NCBI GenBank assembly: GCA_900540855.1
Contig: UQHK01000023.1
Coordinates: 1 to 32,775, forward strand
DNA: 32,775 bases
Source: an uncultured Collinsella sp.
GTDB taxonomy: Bacteria > Actinomycetota > Coriobacteriia > Coriobacteriales > Coriobacteriaceae
Reading direction: 5' to 3'
Shown: piece by piece, positions 16,051 to 27,005 of the stretch
Numbering within the stretch: position 1 is the stretch's first letter
Layout: each line of letters begins with the position of its first letter
The notes under the pieces: generated by a model
What the model saw: the letters and a program-made list of their open reading frames with translations, nothing else
What the model was told of the DNA's origin: nothing
The model's database searches: none
Position numbers and translations under genes: made by a program

Positions 16051-16941
16051 CTACGCGCTAATGTCCTTGAATCCCTCGCCGAAGGCTTCCGTAACGTCAG
16101 CGACCGTCACGATGGCGTGAGGATCGCGCTCGCGCACGATCGTCTTGAGGGTATTGAGCTCTCGACGGCTCACGATGACCATAATCACCGGCTTCTCGGC
16201 ACCCGAATACATGCCAGTCGCCTTAAACTTGGTACAACCACGACCTAGGCCATACATGATATCGGCAGCGATATCAGGGAACTTGTCCGAGATGATGAGT
16301 ACCATACGGCGTTTGTTGCCACCATCGACCACGGCATCGATCACGTAGCCGCTAATGACCATCGAAAGGCCTGCATATAGCGCGTTTTCGATTGAAAAGA
16401 CCGGAGCCGACAGCGCGCATACGGCAACATCGATCGCCATGACGGTCGAGCCCACGGGCAGTGAGGTATTACGCGAGATGATTTGGCCAATCGTGTCCGA
16501 ACCGCCGGTGTTGGCGCCGGCGCGCAGCACCATGCCGTAACCGATGCCCGTAATAATGCCACCCCACATGGCAGGGAGCATCAGGTCCGCATCCGCCAGG
16601 GGTGCTACAAACGGGGCGAACAGATCGGTAAAGAAGCCCAGCAGCACAAAGCCCGTCGCGGTCTGCACCACGTAGAACATGCCGCCTTCGCGCATAACGA
16701 CCAGCAGCAGCAAGGCGTTCATCACGATCGTCTGAATACCAACGGGAAGCGATAGACCGCGCGATGCGCCGACCGCCTGGATAATGGTGGCAAGGCCCGT
16801 AACGCCACCGGCAGCAAGGCCGTTAGGAATCAAAAACAGGTCGGTCGCAATAGCGGCCAGAGCGCACCCCAACATAATCTGGGGCAGGTCGTGAAAGAAG
16901 TTCATCGATAGAATGCGCTTGATGTCCAGACGATATGCCAT
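16051..16941 (-). CDS. YitT-family membrane protein (DUF161/DUF2179)
   Basis: A 296-residue protein of the YitT family. Five or six N-terminal membrane segments include the family motif LFLIPNGLAAGGVTGLATII near residue 32 and the repeat-like GMVLRAGANTGGSDTIGQII near 150. A C-terminal soluble DUF2179 domain (about 205-290) contains KPVIMVIVSRRELNTLKTIVRERDPHAIVTV. The family's substrate is not established. The start at 16939-16941 has GGGAGG 4 bases upstream, and the U run of the prfB terminator ends right before that site. It stands between prfB and the transketolase genes, 207 bp upstream of the latter. Confidence 0.9.
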   Translation of the reverse strand: MAYRLDIKRILSMNFFHDLPQIMLGCALAAIATDLFLIPNGLAAGGVTGLATIIQAVGASRGLSLPVGIQTIVMNALLLLVVMREGGMFYVVQTATGFVLLGFFTDLFAPFVAPLADADLMLPAMWGGIITGIGYGMVLRAGANTGGSDTIGQIISRNTSLPVGSTVMAIDVAVCALSAPVFSIENALYAGLSMVISGYVIDAVVDGGNKRRMVLIISDKFPDIAADIMYGLGRGCTKFKATGMYSGAEKPVIMVIVSRRELNTLKTIVRERDPHAIVTVADVTEAFGEGFKDISA

Positions 16942-16953
16942 GCTACCTCCCTC

Positions 16954-16982
16954 AAAAAAGCGCACCCCATCGGATGCGCTTT
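16954..16982 (-). terminator. Intrinsic terminator after prfB, abutting the yitT ribosome site
   Basis: Perfect 8-bp stem AAAGCGCA / TGCGCTTT, followed on the minus strand by TTTTTTGAGGGAGG. The U run is joined to the ribosome site of the YitT gene. It lies 126 bp past the prfB stop. No clear promoter was found between prfB and this hairpin, so it may also regulate the downstream gene. Confidence 0.8.
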
Positions 16983-17107
16983 GAACTTCTTCTTGTATTC
17001 GATTCTACCGATTCGCCGGACAAAAACCACCCCCTGCGCAGGGTTTATTCCGAATACAAACCCGTCCAACCGTTGGGCTTAGCATCGGCTTGAAGCCACC
17101 CGATGTT

Positions 17108-18255
17108 TTAGATCTCCGAGCCTTCTACATCGGCGTTGCCGGTAGCCCAACGGTGATAGCCAATCACAAACGGATCCAAATCGCCATCGTCAAGAACGGC
17201 CTCGACGTTGCTGGTCTCCACGCCCGTGCGTAGGTCCTTAACCATCTGGTACGGGTAGAGCACGTAGCTGCGGATCTGGTTGCCAAAACCAATCGTGGTC
17301 TTGGGTCCGCGAATCTCGTCCAGGGCCTCGGCACGCTTCTCGAGCTCAATCTCGTACAGGCGAGCCTTGAGGATCTGCATGCACGCGGCCTTGTTCTGGA
17401 TCTGGCTGCGCTCGTTTTGGCAGGTAACCACAATGCCGCTGGGGAAATGCGTCACGCGCACGGCGGAGTCGGTGGTGTTTACGCCCTGGCCACCCGGGCC
17501 ACTTGCGTGGTACACGTCGACGCGGATGTCGTCGGGGTTGATCTCGATATCGATATCGTCGGGCAGCACCGGAATGACCTCGACGCCGGCAAACGTGGTC
17601 TGGCGGCGCTTCTTGTCGTCGGTGGGGCTAATGCGCACCAGGCGGTGGACACCGGCCTCGGCGCGAAGCATGCCAAAAGCATCCTTGCCTTCGACGGTAA
17701 AGGTCGCGCGATCAATGCCAATGACCTCGGCCGCGGGGCAATCGTTGATGGTGACCTTCCAACCGCGGCGCTGGCAGTACTTCATGTACATCTTAAAGAG
17801 CATGAAGGTCCAATCCTGGGCCTCCAAACCACCCTGCCCGGGCTTGATGGTCACAATCGCGTCGCCATGGTCGAACTCCCCGGTAAACCAGCTCGCAAGC
17901 TCAAGCTCGTCGATGGCGCGGGCCAGGCGTTCTGCCGTAGCGGCAGCCTCCTCGCGCAATGCGACGGCGTCGGGGTCATCCCCCATCTCCTCGGCAAGCT
18001 CCAGCGCAGCGCGGGCATCGGAAAGCTCGCCGCGCGCGGTGTCCACGGCAGCGATATCTTCCTTGGTGCGCGCGATCTCCTCCATCGTGGCGCGAGCGGC
18101 ATCGGCGTCGTCCCAAAAGCCCGGGGCGACGCTTTTGGCCTCGAGCTCCGTTACGCGGGTGCGCTTCTCGTCCAAATGGAGGTACGACTCAACCTCACCG
18201 AGCCGGTCCGCAAACGCGTCCAGCTCGGCGGGCGTTACCTCTAAAGCCTCAGCCA

Positions 18256-18256
<1 letters not shown>
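17108..18256 (-). CDS. prfB: Peptide chain release factor 2 with SPT variant motif
   Basis: A 382-residue class I release factor. The N-terminal helical domain (about 1-110) is followed by the codon-recognition domain and the catalytic GGQ at 255-257 (SGPGGQGVNTTDSAVRVTH). RF2 features such as GVHRLVRISP and RRQTTFAGVEV are clear. The codon-recognition tripeptide, usually Ser-Pro-Phe, reads Ser-Pro-Thr at 210-212 (RISPTDDKKRR); the codons are AGC CCC ACC. The reading frame is continuous from the first ATG, so there is no programmed +1 frameshift. The ATG overlaps the secA stop (TAATG), giving translational coupling. TGA stops occur in this window (for example in murR), so the enzyme presumably still reads TGA. 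Confidence 0.95.
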
Positions 18257-21063
<2,807 letters not shown>

Positions 21064-21192
21064 GTGGTTTTCCTTTTTGGCCATCGCCCACGCCGTGCAG
21101 CTGCGGGCGAGTTAAACACAGATGATTGTACTTTAGCCAAACAAGGCACGGCCTATACGGTCGACCTCGACCGCCACGTAATAACTATGACC

Positions 21193-21232
21193 AACCTGCC
21201 ACAATGGGACAGGTTTATTTTGGCAAGTTTTA
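21193..21232. repeat. Hairpin repeat with ACCTGTCCC loop, copy B
   Basis: Forty bases matching the sequence upstream of the serine recombinase (9010-9049) at 36 of 40 positions. The arms AACCTGCCACAA and TTTTGGCAAGTT pair imperfectly around a TGGGACAGGTTTA centre. It lies between secA and the rpmE terminator, with no recombinase gene nearby. Confidence 0.75.
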
Positions 21233-21259
21233 TCTGAGCAAACGCCGTCTCTCTGCCAT

Positions 21260-21292
21260 TTGGTGCCACGGGGACAGGTTAGCTTGCACCAA
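21260..21292. repeat. Hairpin repeat with ACCTGTCCC loop, copy C
   Basis: Perfect 7-bp arms TTGGTGC / GCACCAA enclose CACGGGGACAGGTTAGCTT. It shares the 10-mer GGGACAGGTT with copies A and B, but its stem sequence is different while still self-complementary. It lies 27 bp from copy B and overlaps the U run of the rpmE terminator. Confidence 0.65.
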
Positions 21293-21335
21293 TAAAAAGA
21301 AAAGGGCCGCGCACCCAAATGGATGCACGGCCCTT
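21291..21335 (-). terminator. Intrinsic terminator downstream of rpmE
   Basis: Stem AAGGGCCGCGCA / TGCACGGCCCTT (one wobble pair), followed on the minus strand by TTCTTTTTATT. It starts 35 bp past the rpmE stop. Confidence 0.85.
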
Positions 21336-21370
21336 ATGCCATGAATGCGAGCGATTCCGCGGCGAGCTAT

Positions 21371-21796
21371 TTACTCAGCAGCCTCGGTGGTCTCGGCCTC
21401 GGCAGCGGCCTCCTCGACGGGAGCCTCTGCGGGAGCCTCGGCGGCCTGCTTGGCAGCCTCCTCGGCGAACTTAGCAGCACGCTTAGCCTTCTCGGCAGCC
21501 TTAGCCTCAGCGGCGGCCTTGCGAGCGGCCTCGGCCTCAGCAGCCTTGGCGGCCTTGGCAGCCTTGGCCTCCTCAGCCTTCTTGAGCTGGGCGGCAGCGG
21601 CGCCACCGAACTTGTCGGCGAAGCGCTGGACGCGTCCACCGGTGTCGACGAACTTCTGCTGGCCGGTGTAGAACGGGTGGCACTCGTTGCAAAGCTCGAC
21701 CTTCATCTCGGACACGGCTGCGTGCGTCTTGAAGGTGTTGCCGCAGGAGCACGTCACCGTGCACTCGACATACTGGGGATGGATACCCTGCTTCAT
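21371..21796 (-). CDS. rpmE: Ribosomal protein bL31 with long Ala/Lys/Glu C-terminal tail
   Basis: Large-subunit protein bL31. Residues 1-70 are a normal zinc-type L31: MKQGIHPQYVECTVTCSCGNTF, a second cysteine pair in ELCNECHPFYTG, and GGRVQRFADKFG. The four Cys mark the zinc-binding (C+) form. Usual length is about 70 residues; this one continues for another 70 as a repetitive AAKAAEAEAARK-type helix ending in acidic EAPVEEAAAEAE repeats. The tail is likely a charged single helix or is disordered. The start has AAGGAG 7 bases upstream. A two-hairpin leader and a good promoter precede it. Confidence 0.95.
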   Translation of the reverse strand: MKQGIHPQYVECTVTCSCGNTFKTHAAVSEMKVELCNECHPFYTGQQKFVDTGGRVQRFADKFGGAAAAQLKKAEEAKAAKAAKAAEAEAARKAAAEAKAAEKAKRAAKFAEEAAKQAAEAPAEAPVEEAAAEAETTEAAE

Positions 21797-21818
21797 GGTA
21801 GGACTCCTTATTGGTCAG

Positions 21819-21867
21819 GCGCTGGTTACCGATCAGCGCATAAGGCGTCTTGGTTTCCGACCAAGAC
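21819..21867 (-). ncRNA. rpmE leader with two hairpins (possible L31 leader)
   Basis: Between promoter and ribosome site the transcript can form GTCTTGGT / ACCAAGAC (21847-21867, 8 bp, 5-base loop) and then GCGCTG / CAGCGC (21819-21839, 6 bp). Both loops contain CGG(T)AA-like sequence on the minus strand. Structured L31 leaders that mediate autoregulation are described in several bacterial groups; membership here is inferred from position and shape. Confidence 0.55.
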
Positions 21868-21880
21868 AACAAACTCGGCT

Positions 21881-21909
21881 ATGGTACCACGGCGCCGCGT
21901 GTCCCACAA
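21881..21909 (-). promoter_or_regulatory. Promoter of rpmE
   Basis: On the minus strand TTGTGG (-35, 21904-21909) and TACCAT (-10, 21881-21886) are spaced 17 bp. A start about 7 bp downstream would place both leader hairpins in the transcript. Confidence 0.6.
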
Positions 21910-21982
21910 AAGGTTCACGGTCTTTTCGGCACAACACGAGCTGGACCTTAAATATCAACTTCATCCGAACACTCCCCCACAT

Positions 21983-23791
21983 TCATCTCTCGTATGTATC
22001 GAGGTATTCCTGCTTGAGCGTCTGCGAGGACGACTTGATCTTTTCCACGAGCGTGCCGGCCTCGATGAAGTAGAACGAGTTGGTGAGGTCTGCCAGGTCG
22101 TCGAGCAGATGGCTTGAAATGAGCACGCTGCGTCCCCGCGCCACTTCGCTGCGCATCGCGTCGCAGGAGGTTTTCCGTTTTCCCGGATCGAGGCCGTTCA
22201 GCGGTTCATCGAGGATGAGGTACGGGCAATCGGTCGCTATCGCCATGGCAAGCTTTACCTGCTGCTTCATTCCCGTCGAGAGTTTACGGGTCGGCTTGTC
22301 GAGATATGGGGAGATTCCGAGGGAGTCGCAGAGCGAGTCGATGTCGGCGGCCGATTTCCACGCCTCCCTAACGAAAGCAAGGTGCTCGATGGCCGATAGC
22401 GTGGGATAGAGATCCGCGCTGCCCGAAGAGCTCAGGTAGACGAGTTCTGCAAATTCGGCTGATCGACGTTGGCAGATTCCGTCTGCCGCCAGGCTTCCCG
22501 AGCGGATGCGGGCGGGAAATTGGCCCGACAGCGCTTCAAGAAGGGTGGTTTTCCCCGAGCCGTTGGGAGCAACGAGGCCCGCCGCCGTTCCCGGGCTCAG
22601 GAAAAGCGACCCGATTGAAAGTATCGTCGTGCTTCCGTATCCCACGCTCGCGTCCAGAAGCTCGAGCCCATGGTGCTTTTTCGCGGGTCCAGGCTGTTTG
22701 GGGGAACGTGTCGCAACGGCGCCGACCGCAAAAAGGACCGCGACGTATGCCAGGGCCACGGCAAGCATCGATGCGCTGCCTGAACCGGAGCCAATGAATT
22801 CTGTCGGGAAGCATCCTACGCAGCCCGTGGCCTCGATAGGCGAGAATACGGGCAGCGGCAGGAGATTGAGCGCGGCGTTATGCTCCAGCGCCGAATCGGA
22901 CAGCAACGGGAATGCCGGGGCCGCGACAAGCAGCGCTGAGGTAAGGGGGCCCGCGAGGACGCGCCTCGTTGCGGTCGATAGGACGGCGGAGCAAACGGAT
23001 ATCAAGGTTCCGCCCGCAAGCAGCGCGAGAAGCAGGGCTGTGAAGACGTTTCCCGCGGTCGTGGTGGTAAGCGCGCCGTCATGGAAGAAGACGATCGGGT
23101 ACCCAATTTGCCCGAAGCCGTTTAGGGCCAAGGCGTAAATGCCCCCGGGCGCGAGGCCGGCGAGGAGCATCGCGGCCCCCGCGACGATTATCGAAAACAC
23201 GATCTGGATAAGGCGCCGGAATTTGGGCACGGGCGCCTTCGCCGCCAGGGTCGCAGGCCTTGTGGCGCCGAGCACGAGTATCGACGAGAGAAGGAAGGGG
23301 ATGAAGGGAAGGAAAGACGGCACCGCGGCAATGGCGTAAGGCAGGAAGGAAAGGAATGGCAGGTCGCTTGCGGAGGCCGGGATATCCGTGATGCCGGAGC
23401 TGCTCAGGGCACGGCAATATGCGAGCGCCGCGTCATTGGTCTCTCGGTCTCCCACGATGGACCCGGATTGGAAGCCTTCGCCCATGAGCGCGTAGTAGCT
23501 CTCGGCAGAATCGAGAAAGGCGGCGTCGGTTTGAGCGGCAAGGGCGGCGTTCGCGTATCTTGCAAGCTCCGCGTCAGCTTGCTGCTCTGGAGATAGGTCT
23601 GTGCCGCTGGCCTGGGGCGCGCGCGTATTGAATGCGTCGACAAAGCCCTGCATGCCCTGTTTCATAAAGAAGGGCCCGTAGATGGGTGAATTGAACGCAA
23701 TGGGGATGGAGAAGGCTGCAGCGAGAACGAGCGTACAAATCCATGCGGCCTTGTCTCTTAGGATCAGTTTGAGAAGAAGTCGACAGTACAT
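21983..23791 (-). CDS. ABC exporter, permease fused to ATPase
   Basis: A 602-residue fusion. Residues 1-365 form a permease: an N-terminal segment (about 16-35), an outward loop (40-150), then about five segments, including the motif ALNGFGQIGYPIVFF near 222-236. Residues 375-602 form an ABC ATPase with Walker A GLVAPNGSGKTT (405-416, Ala in place of the usual first Gly), signature LSTGMKQQVKLA, Walker B YLILDEPLNGLD and H-loop SSHLL. The same NGxGxxxYP motif occurs twice in the 746-residue permease encoded upstream, so the two transporters are related. The start has only a weak ribosome site. Substrate unknown; export of a peptide or antibiotic is possible. Confidence 0.85.
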   Translation of the reverse strand: MYCRLLLKLILRDKAAWICTLVLAAAFSIPIAFNSPIYGPFFMKQGMQGFVDAFNTRAPQASGTDLSPEQQADAELARYANAALAAQTDAAFLDSAESYYALMGEGFQSGSIVGDRETNDAALAYCRALSSSGITDIPASASDLPFLSFLPYAIAAVPSFLPFIPFLLSSILVLGATRPATLAAKAPVPKFRRLIQIVFSIIVAGAAMLLAGLAPGGIYALALNGFGQIGYPIVFFHDGALTTTTAGNVFTALLLALLAGGTLISVCSAVLSTATRRVLAGPLTSALLVAAPAFPLLSDSALEHNAALNLLPLPVFSPIEATGCVGCFPTEFIGSGSGSASMLAVALAYVAVLFAVGAVATRSPKQPGPAKKHHGLELLDASVGYGSTTILSIGSLFLSPGTAAGLVAPNGSGKTTLLEALSGQFPARIRSGSLAADGICQRRSAEFAELVYLSSSGSADLYPTLSAIEHLAFVREAWKSAADIDSLCDSLGISPYLDKPTRKLSTGMKQQVKLAMAIATDCPYLILDEPLNGLDPGKRKTSCDAMRSEVARGRSVLISSHLLDDLADLTNSFYFIEAGTLVEKIKSSSQTLKQEYLDTYER

Positions 23792-23944
23792 TTGGAAGCA
23801 CCTACGTTCCTCAAAGCATCGTTAGATTAATAATGACAGACCGAATGAAGATGCGTGCGACGGGGGCGAGGCGAATGGCTGAGCGGTATCGATACGCGGG
23901 TTCAACGGCATCATATTGACCACATAGATTTTTAACTTGCATTT

Positions 23945-24685
23945 CTACCCGCCCTTTTCGTAGAGTCGCCGATACGTGCTTAGCGCACCCTCGGCGCGTC
24001 CGGCAGGCTTTGCGAAATGGGATCCAGGAGACTTCGGCGCAGCATCATCTTGCGGAATGCTTCTAATGAGCCTCCCATCCTTCAAAAACAGAATCTCATC
24101 GCACAGCCTATCGACCGAATCCAAGATGTGGGATGACATGATGATGCACGTACCAGAATCGGCCAGCTTCCTGAGAATCTCGGAATGCAAGTCCACCCTG
24201 CTGGGGTCGAGCGCGTTCATGGGCTCATCTAATAGAAGGTACCGCGCGCCCGTCGCATACGCAATCGCCAGGGTAAGCTGCTGCTTCATGCCCTGGCTCA
24301 GAGTGCGGGTCCTCATCTTCGCGAACTCGCCTATCTGCGTTTGTTCCACTATCTCTTCGATATCGCGAGCATGCGGCCACATATCGCAAACCATCTTGAG
24401 GTGATCTTCCGCACGCAATCCGGGATACAGCAGCGTCCCCTCACCAGGTGCATAGAAGATCATAGAACGGACCTCTCTCGCACCCGTACCCTGCACCTCA
24501 TCCAGAACGATGCTCCCGTCCACGCGAGGACCCGGCAAACCTGCCATCGCACGCAGCAACGTCGTCTTTCCATGCCCGTTCGGAGCGACGAGACCGTAGA
24601 CCGTACCCGGGGCAAACTCAGCGTTCACCGAATCTACGAGCACCTTCTTTCCATAAGAGATCGTCAGCGTTTGAAGGTCAATCAT
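23945..24685 (-). CDS. ABC transporter ATPase subunit
   Basis: A 246-residue ABC-2-type ATPase. Walker A is GLVAPNGHGKTT (31-42; Ala replaces the first Gly, exactly as in the fused ATPase downstream). The signature is LSQGMKQQLTLA, Walker B LLLDEPMNALD and H-loop SSHILDS. The preferred start at 24685 lies 9-10 bases after AAAGGGG; an in-frame ATG at 24694 overlaps the permease stop (ATGA) but has almost no spacing from that site. It follows the large permease directly and is surely co-translated with it. A 153-bp gap separates it from the permease-ATPase fusion gene. Likely energises the 746-residue permease. Confidence 0.9.
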   Translation of the reverse strand: MIDLQTLTISYGKKVLVDSVNAEFAPGTVYGLVAPNGHGKTTLLRAMAGLPGPRVDGSIVLDEVQGTGAREVRSMIFYAPGEGTLLYPGLRAEDHLKMVCDMWPHARDIEEIVEQTQIGEFAKMRTRTLSQGMKQQLTLAIAYATGARYLLLDEPMNALDPSRVDLHSEILRKLADSGTCIIMSSHILDSVDRLCDEILFLKDGRLIRSIPQDDAAPKSPGSHFAKPAGRAEGALSTYRRLYEKGG

Positions 24686-24690
24686 CGAGA

Positions 24691-26931
24691 TCATCCCCTT
24701 TCGATCTTTGGAACACTCAGGCGCACCATCAACGGAGATACGGCGCCCAAGACCACCAGCAGAGCGCCCGATGCGCCGACGACCTCTCCAAAAGGCATCG
24801 CGTTCGTCCCTCGCCCAAGGAACCCAATCGTCCCCACCTGGGAAGCGGGATCAAACGAGGCGAATGGAGCCAGCAGCGCGACGCCCATGCCCACGCTTTC
24901 AACATGAGCGCTCAACGAACCCAACACCAAGAGAACCGCGCAAACCATTCCGGTGACAACGGGGTTGCGGCTAATCGCTGCTGTCAACGCAGCGACGACG
25001 GAAATCACGCCGTATGCCATGACCAGCAACGGAATACTGCACAACACCGCCTCCCCCACCATGGACGTTGTCGAAGCTCCCGCCCGAATGAGAGCGACGG
25101 GATACTCCGATCCACCCGCACCGTTCTTAATCACGGACACAACGACAGCGGGAACCATCGACACCAAAAGCAGCACCAAGCCAAGCAGGAGAGCCAGCGC
25201 AACAGCCGTCAGAAAACGCACATGCGCTGTTGCGGGGATCTGGAGAACCAGAAGGGAACGACACTGCAGGTGGGTGCACGCGAGCGATGTGACAACCACG
25301 GGCAACAGCAAAAATAAGGAGGGAAGCGCTGCCTGGAGATACGAAAGGAGGATTAATGGGGGCATCTTCGTACTTAACTCGTAAACCTTGGGGTCCGGCA
25401 AGCTCGCGATCGACTCAAGCAGAAGGGCGCGCGCCTCCGCACGAGAAGGAGTCTCCGGCTCGATTCCGATCGATTGCAGGAGAGTCGCATCTGCCGCGCC
25501 CAGCTCACCTCGAGCGCGCTCGTACGTCGCAAGGCTTCGAAACCCCTCCGCAGGCATAGGCGCGTACACGAAACCCGAAAGAGCATCCCGCATGTCTTCC
25601 AGGGCCGCTTTGCCCTCGACGTCCATATTCGCAGCGTTCTGCTCTAAATACCGATCTATTGAACGGAGCTCCCCATCCCTATACCGAACAGCGGAAACGT
25701 TATCAGCGTCAGGAAACATCTCGACCAGAGCCGGGGCCAGCATCGTCGTCGACATTGCAATCGCGCATACGGCGAGGGTAGGAGAACGCAGGAGCAGTTT
25801 CCCCATCGTTCTTACGTATGCAACGGCGGAGGCACAAGCGCTCGAACGAGTTGCCGTTCTCGATGCAGTGAAGGAACCTCTCTCAAGACAAATCGGGGAT
25901 ATCGGGCACGCGCAGCCGCTCTTTCCAGCAACGCAAAGCAGGCTAATTGCCAGCACCTCGATCCCGATTGCGCATACGAGGGCAATCGCGCCACGCTCGA
26001 AGCAAAGTCCAGGCAGATTCACTATCTGCGTTGTCGGGTACGGGCTATAGGCGCCGACGGTCAACTCAGTGTTCGCATACGTAAGGGGATTCAACAGGGC
26101 GAACTCACGTAAAGCGATGGATCTTCCGTAATACCCGGGAACCATCGTCACCCCCATCAGGGCACATACGAACACGATTCCAAGCGTAGGGTTATTGGCA
26201 ATCTTCACGGCAAGGTGAACGACAAGCGAGATGAACGCTGCCACCAAGAATTGCAAGATGGCCGTCTGCGCGAACACCAGCCAAGCCGGTTTGATAACCG
26301 GAGTCGCATATTGAATGTAGCCTATCGGATAGAACGGCGAGCCCGGGCCATTCTTCACAAGCGCGGCGATTATCCCTGGAAGATTGATGGCGAGGACGGC
26401 AAGCATTGCAAAAACACTCGCCCATACGCTCGATGCAACAAGTCTACCCAGCTCGCCCATCGGTGCCTGGATGATGAGCTTTTCACGTTTGTTAAGACGC
26501 GCGGCAAGGAACGAGACGGCAACGGCCGTTGCGACCCATAGCAAGTACTCCTTCGATCCGTCATAATAGGTGTACTCTCCATCCGATATCTGCAGAAACG
26601 GAAGTAGGGGAGAGAGCGGTGCCAAGATAAGACGTCCCGCGGCAAGAGGGTACAGAAGCGCGGGCATGCTTGATGAAGAGGTATAGACACCGTCCTCCCC
26701 CGCATTCACAAGCGCATCCGCATAGGATGCTGACAATTCCTGCTCAACACGGGTTATTCCCGACTCGAGGTATTCGACCCGTCCGTCGATGCCAGCCGCG
26801 CTCCTGAAGACGGGCAGAGCACAAAGAACCATCAACGCAACAACGACAACACAGAGCGACCTGGAGGAGAGAAGCGACCTAAAGATCGCCTTCGAGATTT
26901 TGAGCATATTCAACGCCAACCTTAACCTCAT
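24691..26931 (-). CDS. Large ABC permease with internal duplication
   Basis: A 746-residue membrane protein, about twice the size of a usual ABC-2 permease. Two halves share order and motifs: LVKNGPGSPFYPI at 191-203 and VIKNGAGGSEYPV at 600-612. Each is preceded by a long outward region (about 45-125 and 425-530) and followed by several membrane segments. This suggests one gene made by tandem duplication, so that one chain supplies both permease halves. The start is uncertain: ATG 26931 has no ribosome site, whereas TTG 26913 or ATG 26907 follow AAGG at 6 or 12 bases. It is the first gene of the transporter cluster and divergent from the DUF2975/XRE pair. Confidence 0.8.
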   Translation of the reverse strand: MRLRLALNMLKISKAIFRSLLSSRSLCVVVVALMVLCALPVFRSAAGIDGRVEYLESGITRVEQELSASYADALVNAGEDGVYTSSSSMPALLYPLAAGRLILAPLSPLLPFLQISDGEYTYYDGSKEYLLWVATAVAVSFLAARLNKREKLIIQAPMGELGRLVASSVWASVFAMLAVLAINLPGIIAALVKNGPGSPFYPIGYIQYATPVIKPAWLVFAQTAILQFLVAAFISLVVHLAVKIANNPTLGIVFVCALMGVTMVPGYYGRSIALREFALLNPLTYANTELTVGAYSPYPTTQIVNLPGLCFERGAIALVCAIGIEVLAISLLCVAGKSGCACPISPICLERGSFTASRTATRSSACASAVAYVRTMGKLLLRSPTLAVCAIAMSTTMLAPALVEMFPDADNVSAVRYRDGELRSIDRYLEQNAANMDVEGKAALEDMRDALSGFVYAPMPAEGFRSLATYERARGELGAADATLLQSIGIEPETPSRAEARALLLESIASLPDPKVYELSTKMPPLILLSYLQAALPSLFLLLPVVVTSLACTHLQCRSLLVLQIPATAHVRFLTAVALALLLGLVLLLVSMVPAVVVSVIKNGAGGSEYPVALIRAGASTTSMVGEAVLCSIPLLVMAYGVISVVAALTAAISRNPVVTGMVCAVLLVLGSLSAHVESVGMGVALLAPFASFDPASQVGTIGFLGRGTNAMPFGEVVGASGALLVVLGAVSPLMVRLSVPKIERG

Positions 26932-26946
26932 CCAGTCGGAACAGAG

Positions 26947-26969
26947 GGGCCGAACAAAATGCTCGGCCC
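26947..26969. other. Hairpin between the ABC permease and the regulator pair
   Basis: Perfect 7-bp arms GGGCCGA / TCGGCCC with a 9-base loop. It sits 16 bp upstream of the outermost permease start, so on the minus strand it may be a leader hairpin. On the plus strand it is followed by TTATTACTT, a poor terminator tail. Confidence 0.4.
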
Positions 26970-26976
26970 TTATTAC

Positions 26977-27005
26977 TTGCCGGCAAAGTCAATTTAACAT
27001 AAACT
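26977..27005 (+). promoter_or_regulatory. Probable promoter of the DUF2975-XRE genes
   Basis: TTGCCG (-35, 26977-26982) and TAAACT (-10, 27000-27005) with a 17-bp spacer. The predicted start lies about 37 bp before the DUF2975-like gene. The -10 box lies inside the 19-bp inverted repeat at 26993-27011. Confidence 0.5.

Noticed and set aside
17031..17042. Palindrome CCCTGCGCAGGG upstream of the YitT gene as an operator
   Set aside because: A perfect 12-bp palindrome, but GC-rich symmetry of this size is expected by chance in this genome and no promoter was placed next to it.
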